Assembly: GCF_007859755.1 (NCBI RefSeq)
Contig: NZ_SJPF01000001.1
Span: 1,290,082 to 1,354,081, forward strand
DNA length: 64,000 nt
From: Blastopirellula retiformator
GTDB lineage: Bacteria; Planctomycetota; Planctomycetia; Pirellulales; Pirellulaceae
Reading direction: 5' to 3'
Below the pieces are notes generated by a model. The model saw only the letters and a list, made by a program, of their open reading frames with translations, was not told where the DNA came from and ran no database searches. Positions 37,106 to 46,252 of this stretch are shown here, in pieces; within the stretch, counting starts at the first letter, position 1; every line of letters starts with the position of its first letter. The translations under genes and the position numbers were made by a program.

Positions 37106-38206
37106 ATGGCATACGAAGTGACGCTCATCACCGGTGATGGTACCGGTCCCGAATTGGCCGAAGCCGCGCGAAAGTGCGTGGACGCGACCGGAGTCGAAAT
37201 CAACTGGGACGAGCAAGAAGCGGGCGTCGACATCATGGAAAAGGTGGGCACGCCTCTTCCCGAGTCGGTCATGGAAAGCGTTCGTCGCACTCGCTGTGCG
37301 CTGAAAGCCCCGATCACCACGCCGGTCGGTACCGGTTTCCGCAGCATCAACGTCCACCTGCGACAAGAGCTGGGGCTGTTCGCGTGCATTCGCCCTTGCA
37401 AGTACTACCCGGGCGTTCGCAGCTACTTCAGCGAAGTCGGCGTCGATATCGTCATCGTCCGTGAAAACACGGAAGACCTGTACGCCGGCGTCGAGTTTGA
37501 AGCGGGCAAGCCCGAGACTTCCCAGCTGATCGACTTCATCAACAGTCTGCCGTCGGACAAGAAGATCAAGACTAAAGGGGAAGAAACCGGCGTCTCGATC
37601 AAACCGATGAGCGTCAGCGGCACGCAGCGAATCGTCCGTTGTGCGTTTGAATATGCCCGCAAGAATGGTCGCAAGAAGGTGACGGCCGTTCACAAGGCGA
37701 ACATCATGAAGTACTCGGACGGTCTCTACCTGAAGACCGCGACCGAAGTGGCTCAAGAGTTCCCCGACATCGAATTCGAAGAACGAATCGTCGACAATAT
37801 GTGCATGCAGCTGGTCCAAAAGCCGGAACTGTATGACGTGTTGGTCCTGCCGAACCTGTACGGCGACATCGTCAGCGACCTGGGCGCTGGTTTAGTTGGC
37901 GGACTGGGCATGGCGCCGGGCGAAAACCTCGGTCCCGACGGAGCGGTCTTCGAAGCGACCCACGGTTCGGCGCCGAAGTACAAAGGGCTGAACAAGGTCA
38001 ACCCGACCGCGCTGATCCTTTCCGGCATGCTGATGCTTCGCCACCTGGGCGAAATGGACGCCGCCGATCGTCTGGAGAAAGCGGTCGCCGCCGTGATCCA
38101 AGAAGGCAAGGACGTCACGTACGACCTGAAGCCGAACCGCGACGACCCCAGCGCCGTCGGCACCCAGGAAATGGCCGCCGCCATTTGCGCGAAGCTAGGC
38201 GGCTAG
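37106..38206 (+). CDS. icd: Isocitrate dehydrogenase (isocitrate/isopropylmalate family)
   Basis: The protein has 366 residues, the length of IDH3-type enzymes rather than E. coli Icd (416). Substrate residues are visible in [16 protein letters not shown] and [13 protein letters not shown], metal residues in [20 protein letters not shown]. Cofactor text is [18 protein letters not shown]: it keeps the Lys-Tyr pair and the Val that bind the 2'-phosphate of NADP in E. coli, where NAD enzymes have Asp-Ile. The distal Tyr is also kept (VTYD) but the last Arg is not. NADP use is therefore suggested. The gene ends at a strong terminator and lies close to mdh. Confidence 0.93.
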   Translation: MAYEVTLITGDGTGPELAEAARKCVDATGVEINWDEQEAGVDIMEKVGTPLPESVMESVRRTRCALKAPITTPVGTGFRSINVHLRQELGLFACIRPCKYYPGVRSYFSEVGVDIVIVRENTEDLYAGVEFEAGKPETSQLIDFINSLPSDKKIKTKGEETGVSIKPMSVSGTQRIVRCAFEYARKNGRKKVTAVHKANIMKYSDGLYLKTATEVAQEFPDIEFEERIVDNMCMQLVQKPELYDVLVLPNLYGDIVSDLGAGLVGGLGMAPGENLGPDGAVFEATHGSAPKYKGLNKVNPTALILSGMLMLRHLGEMDAADRLEKAVAAVIQEGKDVTYDLKPNRDDPSAVGTQEMAAAICAKLGG

Positions 38207-38236
38207 TCGCGAAAGCGATCAAGGCTCATCATAAAG

Positions 38237-38267
38237 GGACCGTCTCCAGTGAGACGGTCCTTTTTTT
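38237..38267 (+). terminator. Intrinsic terminator after icd
   Basis: GGACCGTCTC (38237-38246) pairs perfectly with GAGACGGTCC (38251-38260), loop CAGT, followed by seven T. Confidence 0.95.
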
Positions 38268-38288
38268 GTTGCAGTAGCTCCTGGGTAG

Positions 38289-38306
38289 GGTGCGTCTAGA
38301 CGCACC
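38289..38306. repeat. 18-bp perfect palindrome between icd and lpxK
   Basis: GGTGCGTCTAGACGCACC is identical to its reverse complement. It lies 22 bp after the icd terminator and 45 bp before lpxK. It may be an operator or a remnant of a dispersed element; CTAG is at its centre. Confidence 0.6.
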
Positions 38307-38350
38307 GTAATTCGGTCGCGCTCCCCAGTCTGAAAACAGAGGCAATCAAC

Positions 38351-39421
38351 TTGCTTACCGCGGAAGAATTCAAGGACTACGCCAGCGGGCGGCGGAAAGG
38401 TATTGGGGGGCTGATCATGCGGGGCATGATGTTGGCCGCCTCAAAGCTGTATGGCGTGGGCGTGCGGATGCGCAATCGGCAGTACGATCGCGGCTCGAAG
38501 CCGATCGAAGAGGCGGGCGTACCGGTCGTCAGCATCGGCAATATCACGCTGGGCGGGACCGGCAAGACGCCGACCGCCGCCTGGCTGGCCCGGTGGTTTC
38601 GTCGCCAGGACGTTCGCGTTACTTTGATCAGCCGCGGTTATGGCGCTGAGCGAGGAGAACTAAACGATGAGGCCCGCGAGCTGGACGATCTGCTGCCGGA
38701 CGTGCCGCATCTGCAAAACCCCGATCGGGTTGCGGCGGCGAAGGTGGCGGTCGAAGAGCTAGCCGCCCAGGTGTTGCTGTTGGATGACGCGTTTCAGCAT
38801 CGCCGGATCGCCCGGACCCTGGACGTTGTGTTGATCGACGCGACCGAGCCGTTTGGTTATGGCTATCTTTTTCCGCGGGGGATGCTGCGAGAACCGCTGG
38901 AAGGACTGGCGCGGGCCGATGTGTTGGCGCTGACCCGGGCCGACGCGGTCTCGGCCGAAGAACGACAGCGGATTCATAACGAGGCGCGGCAGAATAACAA
39001 TAATGCGATCTGGATCGAAATGATTCATCGCCCCGCCCATTTGCGGAATGCGGATGGCGAAACGCTTCCGCTGGATCAACTGCAAGGGAAGCGAGTTGCG
39101 GCGTTTTGCGGAATCGGCAATCCGGCCGGATTCCGGCACACGATCAGCAGCTGTGGCGCCAATTTGGTCGACCTGAAGCCATTTCCGGATCATCACATCT
39201 ACAAAAGCGCCGACATCGCGGCGCTTGAGAAGTGGGCCGCCGAGCAGCGGATCGATTACGTCCTATGCACCCATAAAGACCTGGTGAAGGTGGGGGTGAA
39301 CCAGTTGGGCCAAACCCCGTTGGCGGCGATTGTGATCGAAGCGGACGTGACGGTGGGCTTGCCAGAGCTGGAAGAGCGACTGGCAAAATTAGTCGCCGAG
39401 ATCCCGCCTGACGCTTTCTGA
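38351..39421 (+). CDS. lpxK: Tetraacyldisaccharide 4'-kinase
   Basis: The protein has 356 residues from a TTG start, chosen because the conserved N-terminus (EEFKDYASGRRKGIGG) precedes the first ATG. The membrane-associated N-terminal helix leads to the P-loop GNITLGGTGKTPTA. Further LpxK text is SRGYGAERGE, VLLLDDAFQHRR and YGYLFPRGMLREPLEGL. It adds the 4'-phosphate to lipid A precursor at the inner membrane. With hldE and waaF it shows that this organism makes LPS. The stop codon touches the stop codon of the convergent phosphatase gene with no bases between. Confidence 0.95.
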   Translation: MLTAEEFKDYASGRRKGIGGLIMRGMMLAASKLYGVGVRMRNRQYDRGSKPIEEAGVPVVSIGNITLGGTGKTPTAAWLARWFRRQDVRVTLISRGYGAERGELNDEARELDDLLPDVPHLQNPDRVAAAKVAVEELAAQVLLLDDAFQHRRIARTLDVVLIDATEPFGYGYLFPRGMLREPLEGLARADVLALTRADAVSAEERQRIHNEARQNNNNAIWIEMIHRPAHLRNADGETLPLDQLQGKRVAAFCGIGNPAGFRHTISSCGANLVDLKPFPDHHIYKSADIAALEKWAAEQRIDYVLCTHKDLVKVGVNQLGQTPLAAIVIEADVTVGLPELEERLAKLVAEIPPDAF

Positions 39422-40087
39422 CTAATACGACTCGCCGGTATGCGTGCGGGGCGTTTCCGACGTCAGGTGGAAGATCGAGTTGGTCGAGATTAGCCGCGTC
39501 TTGCCGCCGCGGAGTCGGACCAGCGTAATGCCGCAGTTGTCATGATGGACATGGCCGACGTTATCCAGCGGCAGTTCGAGCAGATAGGCGATCATCGAGC
39601 GGATCACCACATTGTGGGCCACCACGGCGACATGTTGCTGAGGATGGGCACCGAAGATCCGCATCAGCTCGGGCACGACGCGGTCTTGGACCTGCTTTAG
39701 GTTTTCCCCCTCGGGATAGCCATGCTCGGCGGCACTGGTGTGGTGCAGGCGATACGCCTCGGGATCGTTCGCTTCGATCCAGCCCCAGTCTTTTCCTTCC
39801 CAGCGGCCAACATCGACTTCTTGGAGCAAGTCCGACGTCTGGATCGTCAGCTCGCGCACGGCGGCGATTTTTTCGGCCGTCTGCATCGCCCGCAGCAGCG
39901 GACTGCTGTAGATCGCTGCTAGCGGCGTCCGTGTCAGAAACTTCGCCGTCTCTTCCGCCTGTTGCAGACCGATGTCGACCAGCGGCCCATTGATGCCGTT
40001 GCCCTGCAAGACGGGGGGCCGGCTAATGTTGTTGGCGGTCGCTCCGTGACGGATCAGGTACATCCAGGTCGTGATTTTTTCAGGCAT
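39422..40087 (-). CDS. Histidine phosphatase family protein (phosphoglycerate-mutase-like)
   Basis: The protein has 221 residues. The phosphohistidine motif LIRHGATANN (His14) and the second His in VAVVAHNVVIRSMI mark a branch-1 histidine phosphatase. SSPLLRAMQTAE and DVGRWEGKDW complete the family pattern. Substrates of such proteins range from 3-phosphoglycerate to alpha-ribazole phosphate and cannot be told here. It has no operon partner and is convergent with lpxK. Confidence 0.9.
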   Translation of the reverse strand: MPEKITTWMYLIRHGATANNISRPPVLQGNGINGPLVDIGLQQAEETAKFLTRTPLAAIYSSPLLRAMQTAEKIAAVRELTIQTSDLLQEVDVGRWEGKDWGWIEANDPEAYRLHHTSAAEHGYPEGENLKQVQDRVVPELMRIFGAHPQQHVAVVAHNVVIRSMIAYLLELPLDNVGHVHHDNCGITLVRLRGGKTRLISTNSIFHLTSETPRTHTGESY

Positions 40088-40381
40088 CGGCGATCTAGGC
40101 GGATAGCGGAAAGAAAAAGAAGTGCTGGCGCCGCTATCTTACTTTTTCGCCGCCAGGTCGAGAACCGCCGACAACCGAGCGATCGCCAAGCGTGGGGGGA
40201 CGGAAACGTCTTGACGGCAATCGCGGTGTTGAGGTATTTATGCCTCCCGCGAAATGCGCGAGCCTGCGCACTTTGCTGCGCCAAGACGAAGAGAAGCCGG
40301 ATCTAACGACCCACTTCTAGCATCGGCACGGATGCCGAAGCCGCTTGAGCCAAAACCTGAAAAAGTCAATTTCCTCCACCG

Positions 40382-42874
40382 ATGGCCGACGAAGTCAAGG
40401 AAGATATCGCGCCGGAAGCTGAGGCCGCCCCGAAAAAGGGCTGGCTCAGTTCGCGGATGCGCGTCGTGATCGTCGGCCTCCTGCTGTCGTCCGCCTTGGG
40501 GGGCGTCGCCTTCGTGCTGATGCCGAAGTCGAGCGTCAGCCCGGTGACGATCTATACGGCCCTCGAAAAGTTGGAAGAGGGAGACTACGCCGCCGCCCGG
40601 GGAATCGCCGAATCGTTCGTCGGCAATTACCAACTGCCGGAGCCGGAACAAGCGATTCCGCCCTATGTGTTGGGGGCGATCGCCTATCACGATTCGGATC
40701 AATTCTGGAGCGAGCAAGACAAGCAGCGGATCTTCATGATCGCCGCTCGCTATCTGCGCCAGTCGGCCGATCTCGGCTATCCCGAAGGGTACGCAACCGA
40801 AGGCAACTACATGCTCGGCCGCAGCCTGGTCTTGAGCAAGCAATACGGCAAAAGCATTCCGGTCTTGCTCAAAACGTACGAAGCGGCGCCCCAATATCGT
40901 CGCGAGATCGAAGACATGCTGGCCAGCGCCTACCTGGCCGACGCCGCTTCTAGCGACAAGCAACTGACCGACGCATTGACCTGGGCCGACAAGTACCTGG
41001 AAGTCAAGCTGCTGACGCCGCAACAGCGCGACTCGGCGATGTTGCGGCGGGCCAAGATCTTGCTCCGTCTGGGACGCCTGGATGATGCGGTCGCCGCGGT
41101 CGACGAAATTGCCAAGACCTCACCGGTCTACGTCGATTCGTTGATTGTTCGCGGCGAAGTCGAACTGGCCCGGGCCAAACAACAAAGTCCCAAACGCGAA
41201 GAAGAGCTGAATACGGCGATCGACTTGCTGCGGCAAGCGGCCGACAATCAGTTGGTCGGCACCGATTCGACCCGGGCTTCTTCGTATCTGCTGGCGGTCG
41301 CTCTCGATGAAGCAGGCGAAAAGCCGGCCGCCCTGAGTCAGGCGACCCGCACTCGCAAGATCTACTTCCGTACGCCGGAAGGAATCGCCGCCGGCGTGTT
41401 GGAAGGGCGTTTGTTGCGAGAAGTAGAGCGCTATGACGAAGCGGTCGACGTTTATCGCCGGACCCTGCAAGACGCGGCGCTGGAGCCGGAATTCCGCAAC
41501 CCATACCTCACAATCGAACAGCTCCGCATCAAGGTGACCGCGGCGATCGAGCAGTTCCTCGATAAGAAGCAGTTCCAGAATGCGGTGGAAGTCGCACAAG
41601 CCTTGACGCCCCTCTTTCCTCTTGACCAAGCGCAGCAGACCGAGGGAGACATCCTGGTCCGCTGGGGCGACGCCATCATGAAAGAGGCCCAGGTTGCGAA
41701 ACTGGCCGAGGCGGAAGCGCTCCGCAAGGAAGCCCGCGAACGCTTCCGTAGCGCCGGTCGCGTCTATGAGAAGCTGGCCGCCGAGCGTTTCTCGTCGCGG
41801 AGCTATACCGAAGAGCTGTGGAAGAGTGCGACCGCTTACTTCGACGGGCAAGACTTCACCAAGTCGATCGAAATGCTCGACATGTACAGCCATTACGAAG
41901 ATCGCTCGCGTCAGCCGCGGTCATTGGTGGCGAAGGCCCGGGCGTTGATCGCCTTGGACCGCGCCGACGAAGCGCTCGATCTGCTGCACGAATGTTTGGA
42001 CTTTTATCCCCGCGATCCGGTTACCTACGACGCTCGCTTGCTGGCGTCGGAAGCCTACCTGGAAGTGGGCGACCTGACGCTGGCCGAAGAGATGCTGCAA
42101 GCCAATTTGAACGACGGCCGGCTCGAGCCGCAGTCGACCGAATGGCGAAATTCGCTGTTCGCCTTGGGCCGCGTGTTGCACTTGGAAGGGGAAATGTTCG
42201 AGGCGCAGGCTCGCGTCGCTGGGATTCTGGAAGATCCGGAAGCGGTGCCGCGAGAAGCGTTTGAGCTGCTCGAAAAGAGCAACAGCTCGTATCTGCTGGC
42301 GATCAAGAACCTGAAGATGGCGGTTCGCCGTTATCCGAATGATCCGCAGTCGGTAATGGCCCGCTACCTGGCGGCCGAGTGTCATCGTCGCTCGTCGATG
42401 CTGCCGCGCAAGCGATTCCGCCTGGTCGATATCGAGACGCAGCGGGTCCGCTTCGACAAAGAAGTGAAAGACAACCTGGAAGCGGCTTTGGAGATCTATG
42501 CGTCGCTGGTCGACGAGTTGACCGAAGAGTTTGAGACCCGCGGCGAATTGCACCCGGTGCATGCCGACATCTTGCGCAACAGCTATTACGCCCAAGGGGC
42601 CGCCTACTATGATCTGCAGCAGTTTCCGCAAGCGATTGAAGCGTATTCGACCGCCTCGAACCGCTATCAGAACGATCCGATCGCCTTAGAAGCGTTTTCG
42701 CAAATCGCCAGTTGCTATCGCTTGATGGGGCAACCGATCGAAGCGAAGGGAACGCTGGAACAGGCGAAGATCGTGTTGGATCGTTTGCCCGCAGACGCCG
42801 ACTACTCCGAGACCTCACACAGCTCGGCCGACGATTGGCGGAACTTCATCGATTGGCTTATTTCCACCCTTTAA
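40382..42874 (+). CDS. Single-pass membrane TPR protein
   Basis: The protein has 830 residues. A short cytosolic N-terminus is followed by a transmembrane helix (about 28-47, VVIVGLLLSSALGGVAFVLM) and then TPR-like helices to the end. Recurring pairs are ALIALDRADEALDLLHECLD, ASEAYLEVGDLTLAEEMLQ and AAYYDLQQFPQAIEAYSTAS. There is no enzyme motif. It precedes the flagellar genes by only 16 bp to the next ORF, so it may share their transcript. Whether it has a flagellar role is unknown. Confidence 0.8.
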   Translation: MADEVKEDIAPEAEAAPKKGWLSSRMRVVIVGLLLSSALGGVAFVLMPKSSVSPVTIYTALEKLEEGDYAAARGIAESFVGNYQLPEPEQAIPPYVLGAIAYHDSDQFWSEQDKQRIFMIAARYLRQSADLGYPEGYATEGNYMLGRSLVLSKQYGKSIPVLLKTYEAAPQYRREIEDMLASAYLADAASSDKQLTDALTWADKYLEVKLLTPQQRDSAMLRRAKILLRLGRLDDAVAAVDEIAKTSPVYVDSLIVRGEVELARAKQQSPKREEELNTAIDLLRQAADNQLVGTDSTRASSYLLAVALDEAGEKPAALSQATRTRKIYFRTPEGIAAGVLEGRLLREVERYDEAVDVYRRTLQDAALEPEFRNPYLTIEQLRIKVTAAIEQFLDKKQFQNAVEVAQALTPLFPLDQAQQTEGDILVRWGDAIMKEAQVAKLAEAEALRKEARERFRSAGRVYEKLAAERFSSRSYTEELWKSATAYFDGQDFTKSIEMLDMYSHYEDRSRQPRSLVAKARALIALDRADEALDLLHECLDFYPRDPVTYDARLLASEAYLEVGDLTLAEEMLQANLNDGRLEPQSTEWRNSLFALGRVLHLEGEMFEAQARVAGILEDPEAVPREAFELLEKSNSSYLLAIKNLKMAVRRYPNDPQSVMARYLAAECHRRSSMLPRKRFRLVDIETQRVRFDKEVKDNLEAALEIYASLVDELTEEFETRGELHPVHADILRNSYYAQGAAYYDLQQFPQAIEAYSTASNRYQNDPIALEAFSQIASCYRLMGQPIEAKGTLEQAKIVLDRLPADADYSETSHSSADDWRNFIDWLISTL

Positions 42875-42890
42875 GAGAAACGTCGTCGCT

Positions 42891-43346
42891 ATGCACGCTT
42901 ACGCCGAAACGGACGAACTCGCACAACTGATCGGGCAAAAGCACGATCTGCTGTCGAAGTTGCATCTGTTGTCGCGACGCCAATTGCAGTTGTCGGGACA
43001 CAGCGACCACATCACCGACCTGATGCGAGTCGTCGCGGCCAAGCAGACGTTGATCGAGAACCTATTGGACGTCGATCGGAAGCTGGATCCGCATCGCCAA
43101 TGCGATCCCGAGCGGCGTCAGTGGCGTTCGCCGATGGATCGTCATCGCTGCAGCGAAGCGACCCGCGATTGCCAGGCAATGCTGGAAGACTTGAAGCAGA
43201 TGGAAAACGAAGCGGAAGAGCGCGTTCGCGCTAATCGAGACGAGATTTCCCGAAGTTTGCAAACAAACCAGGGATCCAACGTGGCGCTTGACGGCTATAC
43301 GTCGGCGTCGGGGACGACACATCGCATTGACTTTACGGCAGGTTAA
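42891..43346 (+). CDS. FlgN-like flagellar chaperone (tentative)
   Basis: The protein has 151 residues, all helical and strongly charged, with heptad spacing in QLIGQKHDLLSKLHLLSRRQ and AMLEDLKQMENEAEERVRAN. The size, coiled-coil form and place at the head of a flagellar cluster fit the FlgN export-chaperone family, which guards hook-associated proteins. Sequence similarity alone is too weak to assert it. It is followed 2 bp later by the histidine kinase gene, so the three are translated together. Confidence 0.5.
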   Translation: MHAYAETDELAQLIGQKHDLLSKLHLLSRRQLQLSGHSDHITDLMRVVAAKQTLIENLLDVDRKLDPHRQCDPERRQWRSPMDRHRCSEATRDCQAMLEDLKQMENEAEERVRANRDEISRSLQTNQGSNVALDGYTSASGTTHRIDFTAG

Positions 43347-43348
43347 CC

Positions 43349-44242
43349 ATGGCAATGCCCGCACAACGAAATCGACTGCAGGACACGGCGACGGCGGATC
43401 AAGTGATTTCCGATGCGTTTGCGTCGGATGGCGCGATTGACGTCGATCGCTTGCTATCGGCCTGGGATACCGCGACGACTCGCTTACAGGAAACGCACGA
43501 AGCGCTCCGCCGCGAAGTCGCCCGCCTGTCGGACGAACTGGAAATTAAGAATCGCGAACTGGCCCGCAAGAATCGTCTGGCTGATTTGGGGCAGATGGCT
43601 TCGCACGTCGCCCATGAGGTTCGCAACAGCCTGATGCCGCTCACCATGTACGTCAGCATGCTGAAGCGTCAGTCCGATTTCGGACCCAACAGCGCCAAGA
43701 TTGGTCAGAAAATCGAGAACGGCCTGACCGCCCTCGATTCGACCGTCAACGACCTGCTGCATTTCACCTCGGATCGTCAGCCGCAATGGAGCGGCTTTCC
43801 GCTGGCGTCGCTGCTGGACGAAGTTTGCGACACGCTGGCGCCGCAATGCGAAGCGCAGCGTGTGAAAGTGGCGATCGACGTCGATTCGCAGCTTACCGTA
43901 CGTGCTGATCGTGGAATGGTTCGCCGCGCCGTGTTGAATCTCGCTTTGAATGCCCTCGACGTCATGAACGAAGGGGGCCGCTTGCTGCTGACCGCCTGCG
44001 TCGGCCGCTCAGGCGTCGAGATCGAATGTGCCGACTCGGGACCGGGCTTCCGACCGGAAGTCGCCTTGCGGGCCTTCGATCCCTTCTTCACCACCAAAAA
44101 CACGGGCACCGGACTTGGCCTGGCGATCGTCCAGCGAGTGGCGGAAGCCCACGGCGGTCAAGCGATCGCCATGAATTGTCCAGAAGGAGGCGCGGCGGTG
44201 ACGCTGGTGCTTCCGCAACCTCGAATGGAGGCCGCCGCATGA
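43349..44242 (+). CDS. Soluble sensor histidine kinase (FlrB/NtrB-like)
   Basis: The protein has 297 residues without a membrane helix, so it is cytosolic. A coiled coil (about 45-78) leads to the H-box ASHVAHEVRNSLMPL with the phosphorylated His89. The ATPase domain shows the N-box RRAVLNLALNALDVM, the G1 box DSGPGF, and FDPFFTTKNTGTGLGLAI. It should phosphorylate the sigma-54 activator whose start codon overlaps its stop codon (ATGA). By analogy to Vibrio FlrB it may sense flagellar assembly state; the input is inferred. Confidence 0.9.
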   Translation: MAMPAQRNRLQDTATADQVISDAFASDGAIDVDRLLSAWDTATTRLQETHEALRREVARLSDELEIKNRELARKNRLADLGQMASHVAHEVRNSLMPLTMYVSMLKRQSDFGPNSAKIGQKIENGLTALDSTVNDLLHFTSDRQPQWSGFPLASLLDEVCDTLAPQCEAQRVKVAIDVDSQLTVRADRGMVRRAVLNLALNALDVMNEGGRLLLTACVGRSGVEIECADSGPGFRPEVALRAFDPFFTTKNTGTGLGLAIVQRVAEAHGGQAIAMNCPEGGAAVTLVLPQPRMEAAA

Positions 44243-45639
44243 GTATCGTAGAAGCTCCTACCGCAACCGGAAACGTGCTGGTTGTTGATGACAACGCTCG
44301 CGCTCGACAATCGATTGTCGACGTGCTGGAGATGTTGGGACATCGCGGCTCGGCTTGTTCCGGCGGACACGAGGCGCTGCAGCGTATGGACGCCGGCGAG
44401 TTTGACGCCGTCGTGACCGACCTGCAAATGCCCGGCATGGACGGCTTAGAACTGGTCCAACAGATCCGTCGCCGCGACGCCCACATTCCAATCGTGATGG
44501 TCACCGCCCATGGCAGCGTTTCGACCGCCGTCGAGGCGATGCGATTTGGCGCCGCCGACTATTTGGAAAAGCCGCTCAACGCCGATCGCCTGGAAGCGGT
44601 CATTAACCGCGTGCTGGAAAACGCCGCCAGCGGCGATCGCGCCACAGTTACGGCCCCAGACGATGACAGCGAAGTGGCGATGATCGGTGACAGCCGCGCG
44701 ATGGAAATCGTGCGTCAGCGGATCGCCCAAGTCGCGCCGACCGACGAAACGGTGTTGATCATCGGCGAAAGCGGCGTCGGCAAAGAGCTGGTCGCCCGCA
44801 CGATTCACCAGTGGAGCCGCCGCGCCGGTCGGGCCTTGATCAGCCTGAACTGCCCGGTCCTGTCGGCTCACTTGATGGAAAGCGAACTGTTTGGCCATAC
44901 CCGCGGCGCCTTTACCAGCGCCGATTCTTCCCGCGTCGGACGGTTTGAGCTGGCCGAACAGGGGACCATCCTGCTCGACGAAATCAGCGAGATCGACTTG
45001 TCGCTGCAGGCCAAGCTGCTGCGAGTGCTGCAGGAACGTTGCTACGAACGGGTCGGCTCGAGTGAAACGGTGGACGCCGACGTTCGCGTGCTGGCCACCA
45101 CCAACCGCGACTTGCCAGGCGAGGTTTCGGCCGGGCGTTTTCGCCGCGACTTGTACTATCGCCTAGCGGTGGTGCCGATCGAACTGCCGCCGCTCCGCCA
45201 GCGCCGCGACGACATCCCGTTGTTGGTCAACCACTTTTTGCAGCAGACCGCGGTTCGTTTGGAACGGCCGATGTGCGACGTTCAGCCGGCGGCGCTCGAC
45301 TTGCTCGTGCGTCACGATTGGCCGGGCAACGTGCGGGAGCTCGAAAACATCGTGACCCGGTCCTGCGTTTTGGCGACCGATGGTCAGGTTACCGCCAACG
45401 CGCTCTCCGCCTGGTTGCATGGCGAAGCGAGCGAAGAAGCCAGCGACTCTGTCGAAGCGCCGGTGGGCGTCAAGCTAGATGAGATGGAACGTCGGTTGAT
45501 TTCGGCGACGCTCGAACATTATGACGGCCATCGCGAGAAGACGGCGGCGGCGCTGGGGATCAGTCCTCGCACATTGTCGAATAAACTTCGCAGTTACGGC
45601 CTGGCGCCGCGGGCGAAAACCTTCGCTCGGGCGATCTGA
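44239..45639 (+). CDS. Sigma-54-dependent response regulator (FlrC/NtrC-like)
   Basis: The protein has 466 residues from the ATG at 44239, overlapping the kinase by 4 bp. The receiver (about 12-125) has DD17-18 and the phosphoacceptor Asp61 in VVTDLQMPGMDG. The AAA+ domain has Walker A GESGVGKE (about 176) and ELFGHTRGAFTSAD. The last is the sigma-54 contact loop, read GAFTSA instead of GAFTGA. A Fis-type helix-turn-helix ends the protein (KTAAALGISPRTLSNKLRSY). It likely activates the sigma-54 promoter just before flgB, 140 bp downstream. Confidence 0.93.
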   Translation: MSIVEAPTATGNVLVVDDNARARQSIVDVLEMLGHRGSACSGGHEALQRMDAGEFDAVVTDLQMPGMDGLELVQQIRRRDAHIPIVMVTAHGSVSTAVEAMRFGAADYLEKPLNADRLEAVINRVLENAASGDRATVTAPDDDSEVAMIGDSRAMEIVRQRIAQVAPTDETVLIIGESGVGKELVARTIHQWSRRAGRALISLNCPVLSAHLMESELFGHTRGAFTSADSSRVGRFELAEQGTILLDEISEIDLSLQAKLLRVLQERCYERVGSSETVDADVRVLATTNRDLPGEVSAGRFRRDLYYRLAVVPIELPPLRQRRDDIPLLVNHFLQQTAVRLERPMCDVQPAALDLLVRHDWPGNVRELENIVTRSCVLATDGQVTANALSAWLHGEASEEASDSVEAPVGVKLDEMERRLISATLEHYDGHREKTAAALGISPRTLSNKLRSYGLAPRAKTFARAI

Positions 45640-45727
45640 GGAAACTGGATCATGCGTAAATCGATCGGCAAAATTTTCCGAATGCAAGCAGCACGATTTG
45701 CTGCGGCGCCGCTTCGCTGCGGCTCGC

Positions 45728-45741
45728 ACGTCGCGCGACGT
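45728..45741. promoter_or_regulatory. 14-bp palindrome, candidate enhancer site
   Basis: ACGTCGCGCGACGT is a perfect palindrome 37 bp before the -24 element of the sigma-54 promoter. It is a plausible dimer site for the regulator encoded just upstream. Confidence 0.4.
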
Positions 45742-45777
45742 CGTATTCAAATTGCCGAGCTTACCGTGATCAACGTA

Positions 45778-45793
45778 GGGTACGCCTTTTGCA
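45778..45793 (+). promoter_or_regulatory. Sigma-54 promoter before flgB
   Basis: GGGTACG-CCTT-TTGCA matches the consensus TGGCACG-N4-TTGCW at 10 of 12 defined positions, with the invariant GG and GC exactly 10 bp apart. Transcription would begin near 45804, about 21 bp before flgB. Confidence 0.7.
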
Positions 45794-45824
45794 TGAAGTC
45801 CCTTCGCCTGGAAGGAGCCGAGCA

Positions 45825-46238
45825 ATGAGCGGTTCGATTTTTAACGCCAGTACGATTCCGGTGCTCGAGCAAGTATTGAACTTCTCGCAGTCCCGACACA
45901 ATCTGCTAGCGGGAAATATCGCGAACCTCGACACGCCTGGATACAAGGTGCGCGACCTGAACCTGAATCAGTTTCAGTCGAAGTTGCGTGAGGCGATCGA
46001 GGAGAAGAACAAACCGAACGAGCCGCTCTCTCCTGGTCTGATCGCGACCCGCGATTCGGATCCCATGCGAAGCGTGAAAGAGTCGATCCCCGGCATTTTG
46101 TTTCACGACGAAAGCAACGTCGGCATCGAACAGCAAGTCATGGAAATGACCAAGAACCAAATCATGCACAACATGGCGATTTCGTTGATGGAACAGCAGA
46201 TGCGGTTGTTACAGACGGCAATTAGCGAACGCGTATAA
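45825..46238 (+). CDS. flgB: Flagellar basal-body rod protein FlgB
   Basis: The protein has 137 residues from the ATG at 45825 (GGAAGGAG upstream). It has the rod-protein N-terminus SRHNLLAGNIANLDTPGYK and the C-terminal helix MTKNQIMHNMAISLMEQQMR that pack in the rod. It is the first gene after the sigma-54 promoter and starts the structural operon. It is exported by the type III apparatus and forms the proximal rod. Confidence 0.95.
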   Translation: MSGSIFNASTIPVLEQVLNFSQSRHNLLAGNIANLDTPGYKVRDLNLNQFQSKLREAIEEKNKPNEPLSPGLIATRDSDPMRSVKESIPGILFHDESNVGIEQQVMEMTKNQIMHNMAISLMEQQMRLLQTAISERV

Positions 46239-46252
46239 CCAGGAGAGTAAAC

